Source: Rhodanobacteraceae bacterium (GTDB lineage Bacteria > Pseudomonadota > Gammaproteobacteria > Xanthomonadales > SZUA-5). From it: a stretch of DNA of 64,000 bases. Where the stretch lies: assembly GCA_024234055.1 (NCBI GenBank), contig JACKOW010000001.1, positions 248,001 to 312,000 of the forward strand, read 5' to 3'. The position numbers and the translations under genes are program-made. Of the stretch, positions 35,201 through 43,399 are shown in pieces (the stretch's first letter is position 1; each line of letters begins with the position of its first letter). The notes below the pieces were generated by a model. It did not search any database and was not told where the DNA came from. It saw nothing but the letters and a program-made list of their open reading frames with translations.

Positions 35201-35762
35201 GGTACGCAGCGCCGAGGCGCAGAAGGTGCCGGGCAGCACCCGCCTGACGGCCAGCGTGGCCCGATATCTCAGCAAGCTGATGGCCTACAAGGACGAGTTC
35301 GAAGTCGCCCGGCTGTATGCCTCGGGCGAGTTCCGCCAGCGTCTGGAACAGACTTTCGACGGCGACTACACGGTGAAATTCAATCTGGCGCCGCCGCTGT
35401 TCGCGAAAAAGGACCCGGTCACCGGACACCTGAAGAAGGCCGAGTTCGGACCCTGGGTGTTCAAGGCCTTCGCCGTGCTGGCCCGATTGCGCAAACACCG
35501 CGGCGCCTGGTGGGATGTCTTCAGCAAGACCGCCGAACGCAAGGCCGAACGCCAGCTGATCGAGGACTACAGCAAGCGCATCACCGAGCTGCTGAACGCC
35601 CTCAACCCCGACAATCTGGATCTGGCCGTCGCCATCGCCGAAGTGCCGGAGCAGATCCGCGGCTACGGCCACATCAAGGAAGCCAGCATCGCCCGGGCAC
35701 AGGCACGCTGGACCGAGTTGCTGGCGCAATGGCGCCAGCCGGGGCTGCGCAAGGCGGCGTAG
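32220..35762 (+). CDS. Indolepyruvate:ferredoxin oxidoreductase, alpha and beta/gamma subunits fused
   Basis: This 1180-residue cytoplasmic enzyme oxidatively decarboxylates aryl pyruvates (indolepyruvate, phenylpyruvate) to acyl-CoA, passing electrons to ferredoxin. The N-terminal pyrimidine-type domain begins LSGVQALVRLPLMQQMRDRA and GYRGSPLGGLD. The thiamine-diphosphate domain carries CSGCPHNTST, GIGCHYM and GDGTYFHSG. An iron-sulfur segment has CEGCGDCGVQSNC and CNKDFSCVKGFCPSF, fewer Cys than two full 4Fe-4S ferredoxin motifs. The gamma-type domain follows with ITGVGGTGVVTIGALLGMAA and QKGGAVTCHVRIA. Such fused, oxygen-tolerant forms occur in aerobic proteobacteria. The gene begins 11 bases after the toxin gene. 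Confidence 0.9.
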   Translation: MTTTTAPMVTIDRDYSLDHKYTRAQGRIYLSGVQALVRLPLMQQMRDRALGLNTAGFVSGYRGSPLGGLDQALWSARKHLKAANIEFAAGLNEDLAATAVWGSQQVNLFPGARFDGVFGMWYGKGPGVDRSGDVLKHANAAGTSKHGGVLVLAGDDHACRSSTLPHQSEHEFISAMMPILNPAGVQDILDMGMLGWAMSRFSGRWVGFKTIAETVESSASVNVDPHQLDIVIPTDFVLPAGGLNIRWPDPPMNQELRLHQYAMHAAVAFAKANGIDRVVFDSPRARLGIITTGKSYLDVLQALEYLGLDREACRDIGIRVYKAGMTWPIEPDGLRAFAQGLDDIIVVEEKRSFLEAQLKEHMYNWAEATRPSIVGKYDEAGNWVLPSTGELTPPTIALVIAARLNRFYTSERIQERLRWIEDKERELALPRANFARPAHYCSGCPHNTSTVVPEGSRAAAGIGCHYMVTWMDRRTETFTQMGGEGVPWIGQSPFTDTAHIFQNLGDGTYFHSGSLAIRSCVAAKVNITFKILYNDAVAMTGGQPVDGTLSVDDLIRQVHAEGVQKIWLLSDDPDKYRGNSVLSTHGVHLADRDELDRVQRELREEKGVTVLIYEQTCAAEKRRRRKRKLMVDPPKRSFINQAVCEGCGDCGVQSNCVSILPVETEFGRKRAIDQNSCNKDFSCVKGFCPSFVTVHGGGLKKRKASAIDPGFDRLPLPVIKGDLAQPWNVLITGVGGTGVVTIGALLGMAAHLEGKGVSVLDQTGLAQKGGAVTCHVRIAREPGDIHAVRIAAGEADLVIGCDVVVVNDYWALSKIRESRTHAVINQYQSYPGSFTREPDLQFPLQQMLDAIGLALGHQNLDVLDATTIATNLLGDSIATNLFVLGYAWQKGLVPVSLDALMRAIELNGAAVDMNKKAFAWGRLAAHDPSAVQEAAGLKRPKLLPIKTVTVSDAIAWSDAGVADTLDELIARRVAYLTDWQDAAYAGRYRGFVEQVRSAEAQKVPGSTRLTASVARYLSKLMAYKDEFEVARLYASGEFRQRLEQTFDGDYTVKFNLAPPLFAKKDPVTGHLKKAEFGPWVFKAFAVLARLRKHRGAWWDVFSKTAERKAERQLIEDYSKRITELLNALNPDNLDLAVAIAEVPEQIRGYGHIKEASIARAQARWTELLAQWRQPGLRKAA

Positions 35763-36051
35763 GGGTTGATGGGTTGTCGGTTGTCGGAAAGAGCAAAAGC
35801 TGACTCACGCGGAGGCGCGGAGGTCGCGGAGAAGAGCAGCTATTTCGTAGGTCACGTTGGCCCGAAGGGCCTACGTGACGCACGGGGCCAACCGTTGCCC
35901 CTCGAGCCAATTGAGGGCAACATGATTCTGTGGGCATTGATGTCACGTAGCCCGCTACGCGGGCAACATGACCTACGCTTGGCGCTACTCCGCGGCCTCC
36001 GCGTCTCCGCGTGAAATCTCCTTTTCCAACAGCCAGCAACCGACAACCAGA
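35763..36051. repeat. Intergenic repeat nest
   Basis: No gene is visible. An outer inverted pair (ACGCGGAGGCGCGGAGG near 35807 and CCGCGGCCTCCGCGTCTCCG near 35991) encloses an inner pair of the GTAGGTCACGTTG family (35848-35882 and 35938-35975). One repeat family has been inserted inside another. Confidence 0.65.
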
Positions 36052-37251
36052 ATGCTGATCCGCTTCCTCCTCACCCTGCGCGCCTTCGGCCTGAAAATCG
36101 GTCTGGGCGAATTTCTGGTGCTGTTGCAGGCGCTCAAGCAGGGTCATGCGCAGCTGTCGATCGACGACTTTCATGTACTGGCGCGCTCGGCGCTGATCAA
36201 GGATGAAGGCCTGTACGATCGCTACGATCGCGCCTTCCAGGCCTTTTTCGAGGGCGCGGCCGACAAGGTGCCGGACTGGCTCAAGGAGATTCCGGCCGAC
36301 TGGCTGCGCGAGACTTTTGGCCGCGAGCTGACTGAAGAGGAGAAGGCCAAACTGGAGGCCTTCGGGTCGCTGGAAAAGCTCATGGACGAGCTGCGCAAGC
36401 GCATGGAGGAGCAGACCGAGCGCCACAGCGGCGGCAATCGCTGGATCGGCACCGGTGGAACTTCACCCTTCGGTCATGGCGGCTTCCATCCCGAGGGCGT
36501 GCGCATCGGGGGAAAGTCCCAGCAGGGTAGGGCGGCCAAGGTCTGGGAGAAGCGCGAGTACCGCAATCTCGATGATGAAGTCGAACTGGGTAGGCGCAAT
36601 TTCCAGATCGCACTGCGGCGCTTGCGCAAGTTTGCGCGCGAGGGCGCTGCCGAAGAGTTGGATCTGGATGGCACCATCAGCGCTACCGCCAGGAACGCTG
36701 GCTGGCTGGATCTCAAGCTCAGGCCCGAACGCCACAACGCCATCAAGCTGCTGTTGTTCATCGACATCGGCGGCTCGATGGACGAGCACATCCGCGTCTG
36801 CGAAGAGCTGTTCTCGGCGGCCAAGGCCGAGTTCAAGCATTTCGAACACTTCTACTTCCACAACTGCCTGTACGACCGGGTGTGGAAGGACAATCGCCGA
36901 CGCTGGCAGGAGAGCACCCCGACCACGGAGCTGCTGCACAAATACCCCGCTGACTACCGGGTGATCTTCGTCGGCGATGCCAGCATGAGTCCGCTGGAAC
37001 TGCTGGAACCCGGCGGCTCCATCGAAGGCTGGAACGAGGAATCCGGCATGGTCTGGTTACAGCGGGTACTCGCCACCTGGCCGCGATCAGTGTGGCTCAA
37101 CCCGACCGAACGCGAGTACTGGAACTACACTCCCACCATCACCCACATCGCCCGCCTTTTCGGCGAACGCATGTTCCCGCTGACGCTAGGCGGCATCAGC
37201 GAAGCGATCAATGCGCTGAAGAAACCACAGCACGCGCCGATGCCCGCGTAG
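36052..37251 (+). CDS. VWA-domain protein (CoxE-like)
   Basis: This 399-residue protein has an N-terminal helical region (RFLLTLRAFGLKIGLGEFLV) and a C-terminal von Willebrand A-like domain of the CoxE family. The metal-ion-dependent adhesion site is present as FIDIGGSMDEH with Asp238; the third motif residue may be the Asp in VIFVGDASMSP. CoxE-like proteins usually work with a MoxR-type AAA+ ATPase as a chaperone pair that activates metalloenzymes. No moxR gene is in the window. Start ATG 36052 is taken because upstream sequence is repeat. Confidence 0.82.
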   Translation: MLIRFLLTLRAFGLKIGLGEFLVLLQALKQGHAQLSIDDFHVLARSALIKDEGLYDRYDRAFQAFFEGAADKVPDWLKEIPADWLRETFGRELTEEEKAKLEAFGSLEKLMDELRKRMEEQTERHSGGNRWIGTGGTSPFGHGGFHPEGVRIGGKSQQGRAAKVWEKREYRNLDDEVELGRRNFQIALRRLRKFAREGAAEELDLDGTISATARNAGWLDLKLRPERHNAIKLLLFIDIGGSMDEHIRVCEELFSAAKAEFKHFEHFYFHNCLYDRVWKDNRRRWQESTPTTELLHKYPADYRVIFVGDASMSPLELLEPGGSIEGWNEESGMVWLQRVLATWPRSVWLNPTEREYWNYTPTITHIARLFGERMFPLTLGGISEAINALKKPQHAPMPA

Positions 37252-37353
37252 AGGCAACTGTGGGAGTTCCGGTTGCTCCCACAGCCCCGTGCCTGAGACA
37301 TTTCTGACTCGGGCGACATTCATACTCGCAGCTCGTAAACCCGGGGGCGAGAG
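37252..37353. other. Short intergenic region before the multihaem cytochrome gene
   Basis: Contains one REP-like inverted pair (CTGTGGGAGTTCCGGTTGC / GCTCCCACAG, 37258-37284) and the ribosome site GGGGGCGAGAG before ATG 37354. Confidence 0.4.
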
Positions 37354-40300
37354 ATGCGACGACTGATTCTGGCGATGTGGGCGCTGCTCGGCACTGTGCC
37401 GGCGGCAAACGCGGCTGAGACCGCACCTTCCTGCGCCGCGGCGCAGTCCTGTCCGCTGGTTGGGCCGGCCACACCGGCTGATCGCGCGCAATGCCTGAAG
37501 TGGCAGACCGAGCTTGAGCGTCCGGCCCGCTTCGTGTCGGGCGGGCAAATCCAGCTCGACCGTTTCGAGAAGCTCGTCGGCGACTGGATGGGGGGCTATT
37601 GCTATCGTCTGATCAGCGACGGCCGCTACGACTGGCCGCACGACGCCACGGCCCGCGATACCGGGCCCTTTGTCAGCACCTTTGCGAACGGCAAGTTCAG
37701 CGGCAAGAGTCTGAGCTCGCACGTGGTGGCGCGGGTCTGGTATTCGCCGGCGATGCGCGACTGGATGGCGGTCAACCGGCCCGCCAACGAGGAAGACGCG
37801 CCGGCCGATCCGCCAGCGATTCCCGAGGGCGCGATCATGGTCAAGGAGATGTGGCCGGCGCCGGCCTCGTTGTATCGAGGCGAATGCTTTGACTGCAAGG
37901 CGCCCGGCAGCAGCGGCGCAGTGATCTTCATCCGCGATTCGAAGAGCTTTTCCACCGGCTGGTTCACTGGCTGGTACGGCAAGGGCGCGGTGATCGACTG
38001 GCCCGCAGGCAAGGCCAATGGACTGACCAGCATGGGCGATGGCGGCCAGGGTTTCTGCTTGAACTGCCATGGTTCGACCACCCCCGGCAGCACCTTTGCC
38101 TCGATGAACAACATCGATGGTCATCCCGCCACTTTCGTCACCCAACTGCCGCCGATGTCCACCCAGGCGCCCATGGGCATGGGGGTGGCACAGAAATCCG
38201 CCTCATCGGCGGGGTCTTCGCCGGACGGGCAGGATGCCGATCGCGAACATCATCGCAGCCTGGCCATTCCGCTGACCGAGTTGATACCCGTCGACGAGGC
38301 CCTGGCAGTGGCTGATGCCGGCTTTGTCGACACTTTCGCCTGGCCGGTGCAGAACAAGAGCAAATCAAAGTCAGATCTGCCGGTGCCCGCCAACATGCCC
38401 TCGCAGACCTACGACAGCGTGCTGATTCCGGGCACTGGTCCTGTGGATCATTTCCTGACCTCCACCCAGTGCGTGGGCTGTCATCAGGCCAATGCCACCG
38501 GCTTGCAGCTGGACATGCTCGATTTCACGCCCGGACCACTGGGCGCGGGCGGCGAGGGCAAGCCGGTGAGCCTCTCGCCGTACTCGATGTGGAGCTCTTC
38601 GCCCATGGGACTGGCCGGGCGTGATCCGATCTTCTACTCACAGCTGGAGAGTGAGCAGATCATCCATGCCGACTGGAACCGCCGCGCCGACGGCAAGCAG
38701 AAGGCGGCGGTGCGCGCGCTGATCCAGGACACCTGCCTGCAGTGCCATGGCAACATGGGCCAGCGCCAGAAGGCCATCGACAGCCATGCCGAAACCGGCA
38801 GCTGCGCCCAGTTCTCGCGCGCCGAGGCCAACATCGTGCCTTTCCCCTACACCGATCAGAACTGGCCGCATCAAGCCCAGGCAGCCAGTTACGCCGGTCT
38901 CGCCCGTGACGGCATTTCCTGCTCCACCTGTCACCAGCTGGCCTTGTTCGAGGAGGCAGACAAGTTTGCCGATGCGCCGTGGAACACCTGCATCAAGCAG
39001 AAGCAGCAGAGCCTCAATCCCACCTTCACCGGCTTTGCGGCCACTTTTAGCGGCAGCTTCCCGCTGGGATCGCCAGACACCCTCAATGGGCCTTTCCCCG
39101 ATCCGCTGACCAAGCCGATGGCCAACTCGCTGCGGGTGATTCCCGAGCACAACGAGGCCATCCGCAGTTCTGAAGTCTGCGGTTCCTGCCACAGCATCCA
39201 TCTGCCGGTGCTGGATCGCCCGCAGCCTGAAGATCGCTGCCTGCCGCAAACCGATCCAGCCGATCCCTTCCGCTGCTTCCCCAAGCGTTATGAGCAGACC
39301 ACCTATCCCGAGTGGGTGTTCAGCGCCTTCCGTACGGGCTGGCTCGGCGATCAGCTGTTGCCGAGCGGACCCGGCGATACGCCGCTCAGCTGTCAGCAAT
39401 GCCATATGCCCAGCACCGATTCAGCGGGCAATGCCCTGGCGAGCAAGATTGCTTCCATCGAGGAGTACAGCAACTACCCGCAGACCGATTACCGCCTGCC
39501 GGCGGCCGAGATCGATCTGCCCGTGCGTTCGCCCTACGCTCAGCATCAACTGGTCGGGCTGAATGTCTTCCTGACCGAAATGGCCCAGCAGAAGCCCGAG
39601 ATCCTGGGTATTCGCAGCCAGGATCCTGGCCTGGTGGGCATGAATGTGGCGCCGCTGCAGGTCACCGAAAATGCGATGGTGGAGCAGGCGCGCAAGCACA
39701 CGGCGCAGCTGGTGGTGGTGCCCGAATGGGACGAGGCCAATGGAACGCTGCGTGCACGGGTCAGTGTCAGCAACCTCACCGGGCACAAGTTTCCGTCGGG
39801 CGTGAGTTTCCGGCGCGCCTTCATCGAATTCCGGGTACACGATGCCAAAGGGAGCGTGATCTGGGCTTCCGGGCGCAGCAACGATCAGGGCGTCATCGTC
39901 GACCAGAACCAGCAAGCGGTGGCCGGCGAGTTCTGGTGGGACCAGACCTGCCGTGCCCGTCTGCCCAACGCCTGGCAACCGCACTTCGAAACGATCAACG
40001 CCGAAAATCAGGCCCAGATCTATCAGGAATTGATCACCGACGCCGCGGGTCAGCTGACCACGAGTTTCCTCAGCATCAACGCCCATCCCAAGGACAACCG
40101 CCTGCAACCGCGCGGCTTCCTGCCCGAGCCGGAACGCATCGCCATTGCCGCGGCACTGGGTGACCGGACGCCCCTGCACTCGCACGGCGACGGACCTTTC
40201 CCGATGGACGAGAACCTCGGCGTGGCAGTGGGCCCGGAAGGCGAGGCGGCCAGCGACCCGGATTACCAGAACGGCTCGGGCATCGACCGCCTCGACTACG

Positions 40301-40539
40301 TGGTCAGCGGCCTTGGGGCCAAGCCGGCTTATGTCACGGCGCAGCTCCATTACCAGTCGATCCCGCCCTTCTACCAGCAGGATCGCTATTGCACCGCCGC
40401 CAATGCCGATCCCAAGGGCACGCCGACGACGGATACCGAGCGCCTGCACTATCTGGCGGCGCATCTGGATCTGAAGGGCACGGCTGCCGAAGGATGGAAG
40501 CTGGTCGTGGGCGCGCAGGCGCGCGCGGACGTGCGCTAG
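37354..40539 (+). CDS. Large periplasmic multihaem cytochrome c
   Basis: A 1061-residue exported protein (signal peptide RRLILAMWALLGTVPAANA). Six canonical haem-c sites are seen: CLNCH at 235, CVGCH at 373, CLQCH at 461, CSTCH at 523, CGSCH at 609 and CQQCH at 680. A seventh possible site, CFDCK at 178, has the CxxCK form used for the catalytic haem of nitrite reductase NrfA. After residue 700 comes a haem-free region with beta-sandwich character (LRARVSVSNLTGHKFPSGVS, a segment typical of multihaem cytochromes of the hydroxylamine oxidoreductase/cytochrome c554-like group). The protein probably moves electrons in the periplasm or oxidises a small nitrogen or sulfur compound; the substrate is unknown. 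No partner reductase or quinol oxidase lies nearby. Confidence 0.85.
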   Translation: MRRLILAMWALLGTVPAANAAETAPSCAAAQSCPLVGPATPADRAQCLKWQTELERPARFVSGGQIQLDRFEKLVGDWMGGYCYRLISDGRYDWPHDATARDTGPFVSTFANGKFSGKSLSSHVVARVWYSPAMRDWMAVNRPANEEDAPADPPAIPEGAIMVKEMWPAPASLYRGECFDCKAPGSSGAVIFIRDSKSFSTGWFTGWYGKGAVIDWPAGKANGLTSMGDGGQGFCLNCHGSTTPGSTFASMNNIDGHPATFVTQLPPMSTQAPMGMGVAQKSASSAGSSPDGQDADREHHRSLAIPLTELIPVDEALAVADAGFVDTFAWPVQNKSKSKSDLPVPANMPSQTYDSVLIPGTGPVDHFLTSTQCVGCHQANATGLQLDMLDFTPGPLGAGGEGKPVSLSPYSMWSSSPMGLAGRDPIFYSQLESEQIIHADWNRRADGKQKAAVRALIQDTCLQCHGNMGQRQKAIDSHAETGSCAQFSRAEANIVPFPYTDQNWPHQAQAASYAGLARDGISCSTCHQLALFEEADKFADAPWNTCIKQKQQSLNPTFTGFAATFSGSFPLGSPDTLNGPFPDPLTKPMANSLRVIPEHNEAIRSSEVCGSCHSIHLPVLDRPQPEDRCLPQTDPADPFRCFPKRYEQTTYPEWVFSAFRTGWLGDQLLPSGPGDTPLSCQQCHMPSTDSAGNALASKIASIEEYSNYPQTDYRLPAAEIDLPVRSPYAQHQLVGLNVFLTEMAQQKPEILGIRSQDPGLVGMNVAPLQVTENAMVEQARKHTAQLVVVPEWDEANGTLRARVSVSNLTGHKFPSGVSFRRAFIEFRVHDAKGSVIWASGRSNDQGVIVDQNQQAVAGEFWWDQTCRARLPNAWQPHFETINAENQAQIYQELITDAAGQLTTSFLSINAHPKDNRLQPRGFLPEPERIAIAAALGDRTPLHSHGDGPFPMDENLGVAVGPEGEAASDPDYQNGSGIDRLDYVVSGLGAKPAYVTAQLHYQSIPPFYQQDRYCTAANADPKGTPTTDTERLHYLAAHLDLKGTAAEGWKLVVGAQARADVR

Positions 40540-40853
40540 TGCGGGGCAGGTTCAGTAGCATGGGTTTGCCACAGGCGCACCCGGGGTTGTCGCGAGCCAC
40601 CGGTGCCCGACCGATACGGCACACGGGTCGTGAACCGGCCGTGGTAGGTCACGTTGTCCGCGTGAGCGGGCTACGTGACATCGACATGCGTCACGTAGCT
40701 CGCTACGCGAGCAACGTGACCTACAACGGAAAATCAACGACATGCGATATGGATTCACGGAGAGCGGAGCGAAGCGATCCAGCAGCAGTGCTGCAAGTGC
40801 CTGGATTGCGACGTCGCTTTGCGCCTCGCAATGACGCATCAATAGCTTACGTC
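40540..40853. repeat. Intergenic repeats running into the TonB-receptor gene
   Basis: 40645-40725 is an inverted GTAGGTCACGTTG...CTACGTGAC pair. 40752-40836 is an inverted AGCGAAGCGATCCAG / CTGGATTGCGACGTCGC pair of the CGTCATTGCGAG family; its end (CTCGCAATGACGC) touches the coding start of the next gene. No cobalamin riboswitch is visible. Confidence 0.65.
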
Positions 40854-42695
40854 TTGCTGTTCGTCAGCCTGGGAATCAACATCGCCCAGGCCGAGCCCGT
40901 GCTCCCAGCCCAGCAAGTCACCGCCACGCGCTTGCCGACCACGCCGGCGGCTTCCACCCAGAGCGTGACCCTGCTCAGTCGGGCCGATCTGGCTGCGCTT
41001 CATGGCCTCAGCCTCAGCGACATCCTGCGCCGTCAGGCGGGCATCGTCATCGATCGCAGCAGCGCCAGCGGCGGCTACGGGTCGCTCTATCTGCGCGGCG
41101 CCGATCCCAGTCACACCGTGGTGCTGATCGATGGCGTGCGCCAGAACGACCCGCTGTCCTCCCGCGGCAGTGCCGTCGATCTCAATACCCTGTCGATCGA
41201 CGACATCGAGCGCATCGAGATCGTCCGCGGCAATGCCAGCGTGGTCAACGCCGAGGCCATCGCCGGATTGATCCACATCCATACCCGTCGCGGCAGCGAG
41301 GGTGGCGGGTTTGGCGCCGTCGTCGGTGCTGACGGCTTGCTTGGCGCGCACGCCGCCTGGTCACAAGCGGAATGGCGGGTCAGTGCCAGCCATCGCGAAG
41401 ACGGCGAGGGTGACGAAGGATTCCACCGCGCCCGAGCGCTCAACGCCGGTTGGGATCATGTCGTGGACGAAGGATTTTCCGCGCACGCCAGCGCGCGCCT
41501 GTCCGACAGCGACAACCGCGGTTTCCCCGACGACAGCGGCGGCGCGCGCCTCGCCGTCCTGCGTGATCTGGAATCGCGCCGCGGCCGCAGCCGACAGCTG
41601 TCGTTGCGCGCCGAATGGGCCACGACTGCGGGTGGCAGCGTGCAGTTGCAGGCGGTCACATCCGCGCGCAGCAGTGACGACGATTCCCCAGGGGTGGCGC
41701 CGGGATTGCGCGATCCCTTCGGTCTGCCGGCATTGGCGAGTCGCAGCGATTACCGCCGCGATGAGCTGCATGCGGATTGGTGGATCCCAGCCGGTGACAA
41801 CTGGCAGTTCACGCTGGGTCTGGATCACCAGCGCGAGGATGGCGAGCTCGACAGTCGCATCGATTTCGGCGCCTTCCAGCTGCCGGCGAACTTCCAGCGG
41901 GTGCGGGAAACGACCGCCGCCTTCGCCGAAGCCCGCTGGCAGCGCGAGGACTGGAGCCTGCAGAGTGGCTTGCGCTACGAACACCCCAGCGATGGCGACG
42001 ACAGCCTGCATCCCATGCTGTCGCTGCAACATCGTCTGGGTGAAGGCGGCGGTCAGGTTGGCGCGTCCATCGCGCGCAGCGAAAAGCGCCCGAGCTTTTA
42101 CGCCCTCGGTCATCCGCTGGTCGGCAATCCCGAGCTGGCCCCCGAGCGTTCCTTGCAGCGCGAGCTTTACTACGCCAATGCCGACGACTCGGCCTGGCCT
42201 ACCCGCCTGACGCTGTTCAGCGCCAGCTATCAGGATCTGATCGACTTCGACGCCGGTCCGCCGCCGCAACTGGTCAACCGCGCCCGCATCAACGCCGACG
42301 GCATCGAGTGGCGCAGCAGCGGGATGCTGTGGCGCGACTGGCGACTGCAGCTGGATGGCAGCTGGATGCGCGTGCGCGATCCGCAAGGCGCCGTCGAATT
42401 GCGCTACCGGCCGCGACTGCAGGCCAGCGCAGAGCTGTTGCTGCCATTCAGCGAGAGCCGACAGATGTCGCTGGCGCTGCGCCACCTGGGTGCTCGCCTG
42501 GATTCCTCGATTCCCACCGGCGATCGCCGGCTGCCTTCGGCCACCACGCTGGACCTGTCGCTGCGGCAGTCCTTTCGCGAGGTGCAACTGGTGCTGGGGC
42601 TGGACAACGCCTTCGACACCCAGGTCGACGAGACGATCGGCACGCGGGTGGATGGTCGACGCCTGCGGCTGGCCATCGAATGGAGTCTGCGATGA
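40854..42695 (+). CDS. TonB-dependent outer-membrane receptor, BtuB-like
   Basis: About 613 residues, the size of BtuB. A hydrophobic leader (LLFVSLGINIAQA) precedes the TonB-box/plug region (QQVTATRLPTTPAASTQSV; LSLSDILRRQAGIVIDRSSA; GGYGSLYLRGADPSHTVVLI; IERIEIVRGNASVVNAEAI). Many amphipathic strands follow, with family motif REDGELDSR... and NPELAPERSLQRE near the end. The start is unclear: TTG 40854 is one in-frame choice, while ATG 40831 would be ideal but is in another frame and lies in repeat sequence. The ligand may be a corrinoid or a siderophore. The next gene starts within its stop codon (ATGA). Confidence 0.8.
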   Translation: MLFVSLGINIAQAEPVLPAQQVTATRLPTTPAASTQSVTLLSRADLAALHGLSLSDILRRQAGIVIDRSSASGGYGSLYLRGADPSHTVVLIDGVRQNDPLSSRGSAVDLNTLSIDDIERIEIVRGNASVVNAEAIAGLIHIHTRRGSEGGGFGAVVGADGLLGAHAAWSQAEWRVSASHREDGEGDEGFHRARALNAGWDHVVDEGFSAHASARLSDSDNRGFPDDSGGARLAVLRDLESRRGRSRQLSLRAEWATTAGGSVQLQAVTSARSSDDDSPGVAPGLRDPFGLPALASRSDYRRDELHADWWIPAGDNWQFTLGLDHQREDGELDSRIDFGAFQLPANFQRVRETTAAFAEARWQREDWSLQSGLRYEHPSDGDDSLHPMLSLQHRLGEGGGQVGASIARSEKRPSFYALGHPLVGNPELAPERSLQRELYYANADDSAWPTRLTLFSASYQDLIDFDAGPPPQLVNRARINADGIEWRSSGMLWRDWRLQLDGSWMRVRDPQGAVELRYRPRLQASAELLLPFSESRQMSLALRHLGARLDSSIPTGDRRLPSATTLDLSLRQSFREVQLVLGLDNAFDTQVDETIGTRVDGRRLRLAIEWSLR

Positions 42696-43399
42696 CGCAG
42701 CGAACCTGGGTTCTTGACCCAAACCGGCTGCGTTGGTTGCGCGCCGCCTCCTTGCTTGGCGCCCTGCTGCTGCTGGTGCTCTTGCCTTTTGCCTTCTTCG
42801 GCGAGGCCATGGATCGCGCTGCGCCCCAATGGCTGCAAGCGGGCGATGGGCGCTGGTGGCTGGCGGCGGTTGGCATCGGTTTGCTGGCGGCCGATGTGCT
42901 GCTGCCCATTCCGAGCAGCCTGGTCAATGTTGCGCTGTGCCTTGGGTTAGGCCCGATCTGGGGCGGCATCGCCGTGGCCCTCGGATGTCTGCTGGCCTTC
43001 GCCGTCGGTTATGGCATCGGCTGGCTGGTGCCCGAGGCGCGACTGCGCGCATGGATCGGCCCGGAACTCTGGGATCGCAGCCAGACCGGTGCCCGTCGCC
43101 ACGCACTGTGGTGGATTCTGGGCGCTCGCCCGTTGCCGGTGCTGGCCGAGATCAGCGCTCTGCTGGCCGGCGTGATGCGGCTAGACCCGCTGCCGGCCTT
43201 CGCCAGCGCCACCCTGGCCTCGGTGATCGTTGGCCTGCTCTACGGCGCCAGTGCCTGGCTGGGCGCCGGCGAGCCACATCTGGGCTTGACCTTGCTGGCC
43301 TTGCTGACGCTGCCCGCCGTGCTCTGGATCGTGCACCGCCTGATGTTGAAACGACTGCTGTCAGCGCAAGCCGCTGATCAAGGAGCGCCCCATGAATGA
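42692..43399 (+). CDS. VTT/DedA-type (SNARE-associated) membrane protein
   Basis: A 235-residue inner-membrane protein with about six hydrophobic segments (LRAASLLGALLLLVLLPFAF; LAAVGIGLLAADVLLPIPSS; GIAVALGCLLAFAVGYGIGW). The VLLPIPSSLVNVALCLGLGPI segment, with its re-entrant Pro motif, and the GARPLPVLAEISALLAGVM segment with Arg-Pro fit the VTT (DedA/TVP38) family. Such proteins move or flip phospholipids and support proton-motive homeostasis. It overlaps the receptor stop by 4 bases and the next gene by 8 bases, a tightly coupled operon. Confidence 0.78.
   Translation: MTQRTWVLDPNRLRWLRAASLLGALLLLVLLPFAFFGEAMDRAAPQWLQAGDGRWWLAAVGIGLLAADVLLPIPSSLVNVALCLGLGPIWGGIAVALGCLLAFAVGYGIGWLVPEARLRAWIGPELWDRSQTGARRHALWWILGARPLPVLAEISALLAGVMRLDPLPAFASATLASVIVGLLYGASAWLGAGEPHLGLTLLALLTLPAVLWIVHRLMLKRLLSAQAADQGAPHE

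Noticed and set aside
33543..35729. 728-codon minus-strand open frame opposite the indolepyruvate oxidoreductase gene
   Set aside because: G+C-rich coding DNA commonly leaves the opposite frame open; the product resembles no family and the plus strand is clearly coding. The same holds at 49554-51467 and 39421-40464.
40540..40853. Cobalamin riboswitch before the BtuB-like receptor
   Set aside because: The whole stretch is made of dispersed repeats and no B12-box is visible.
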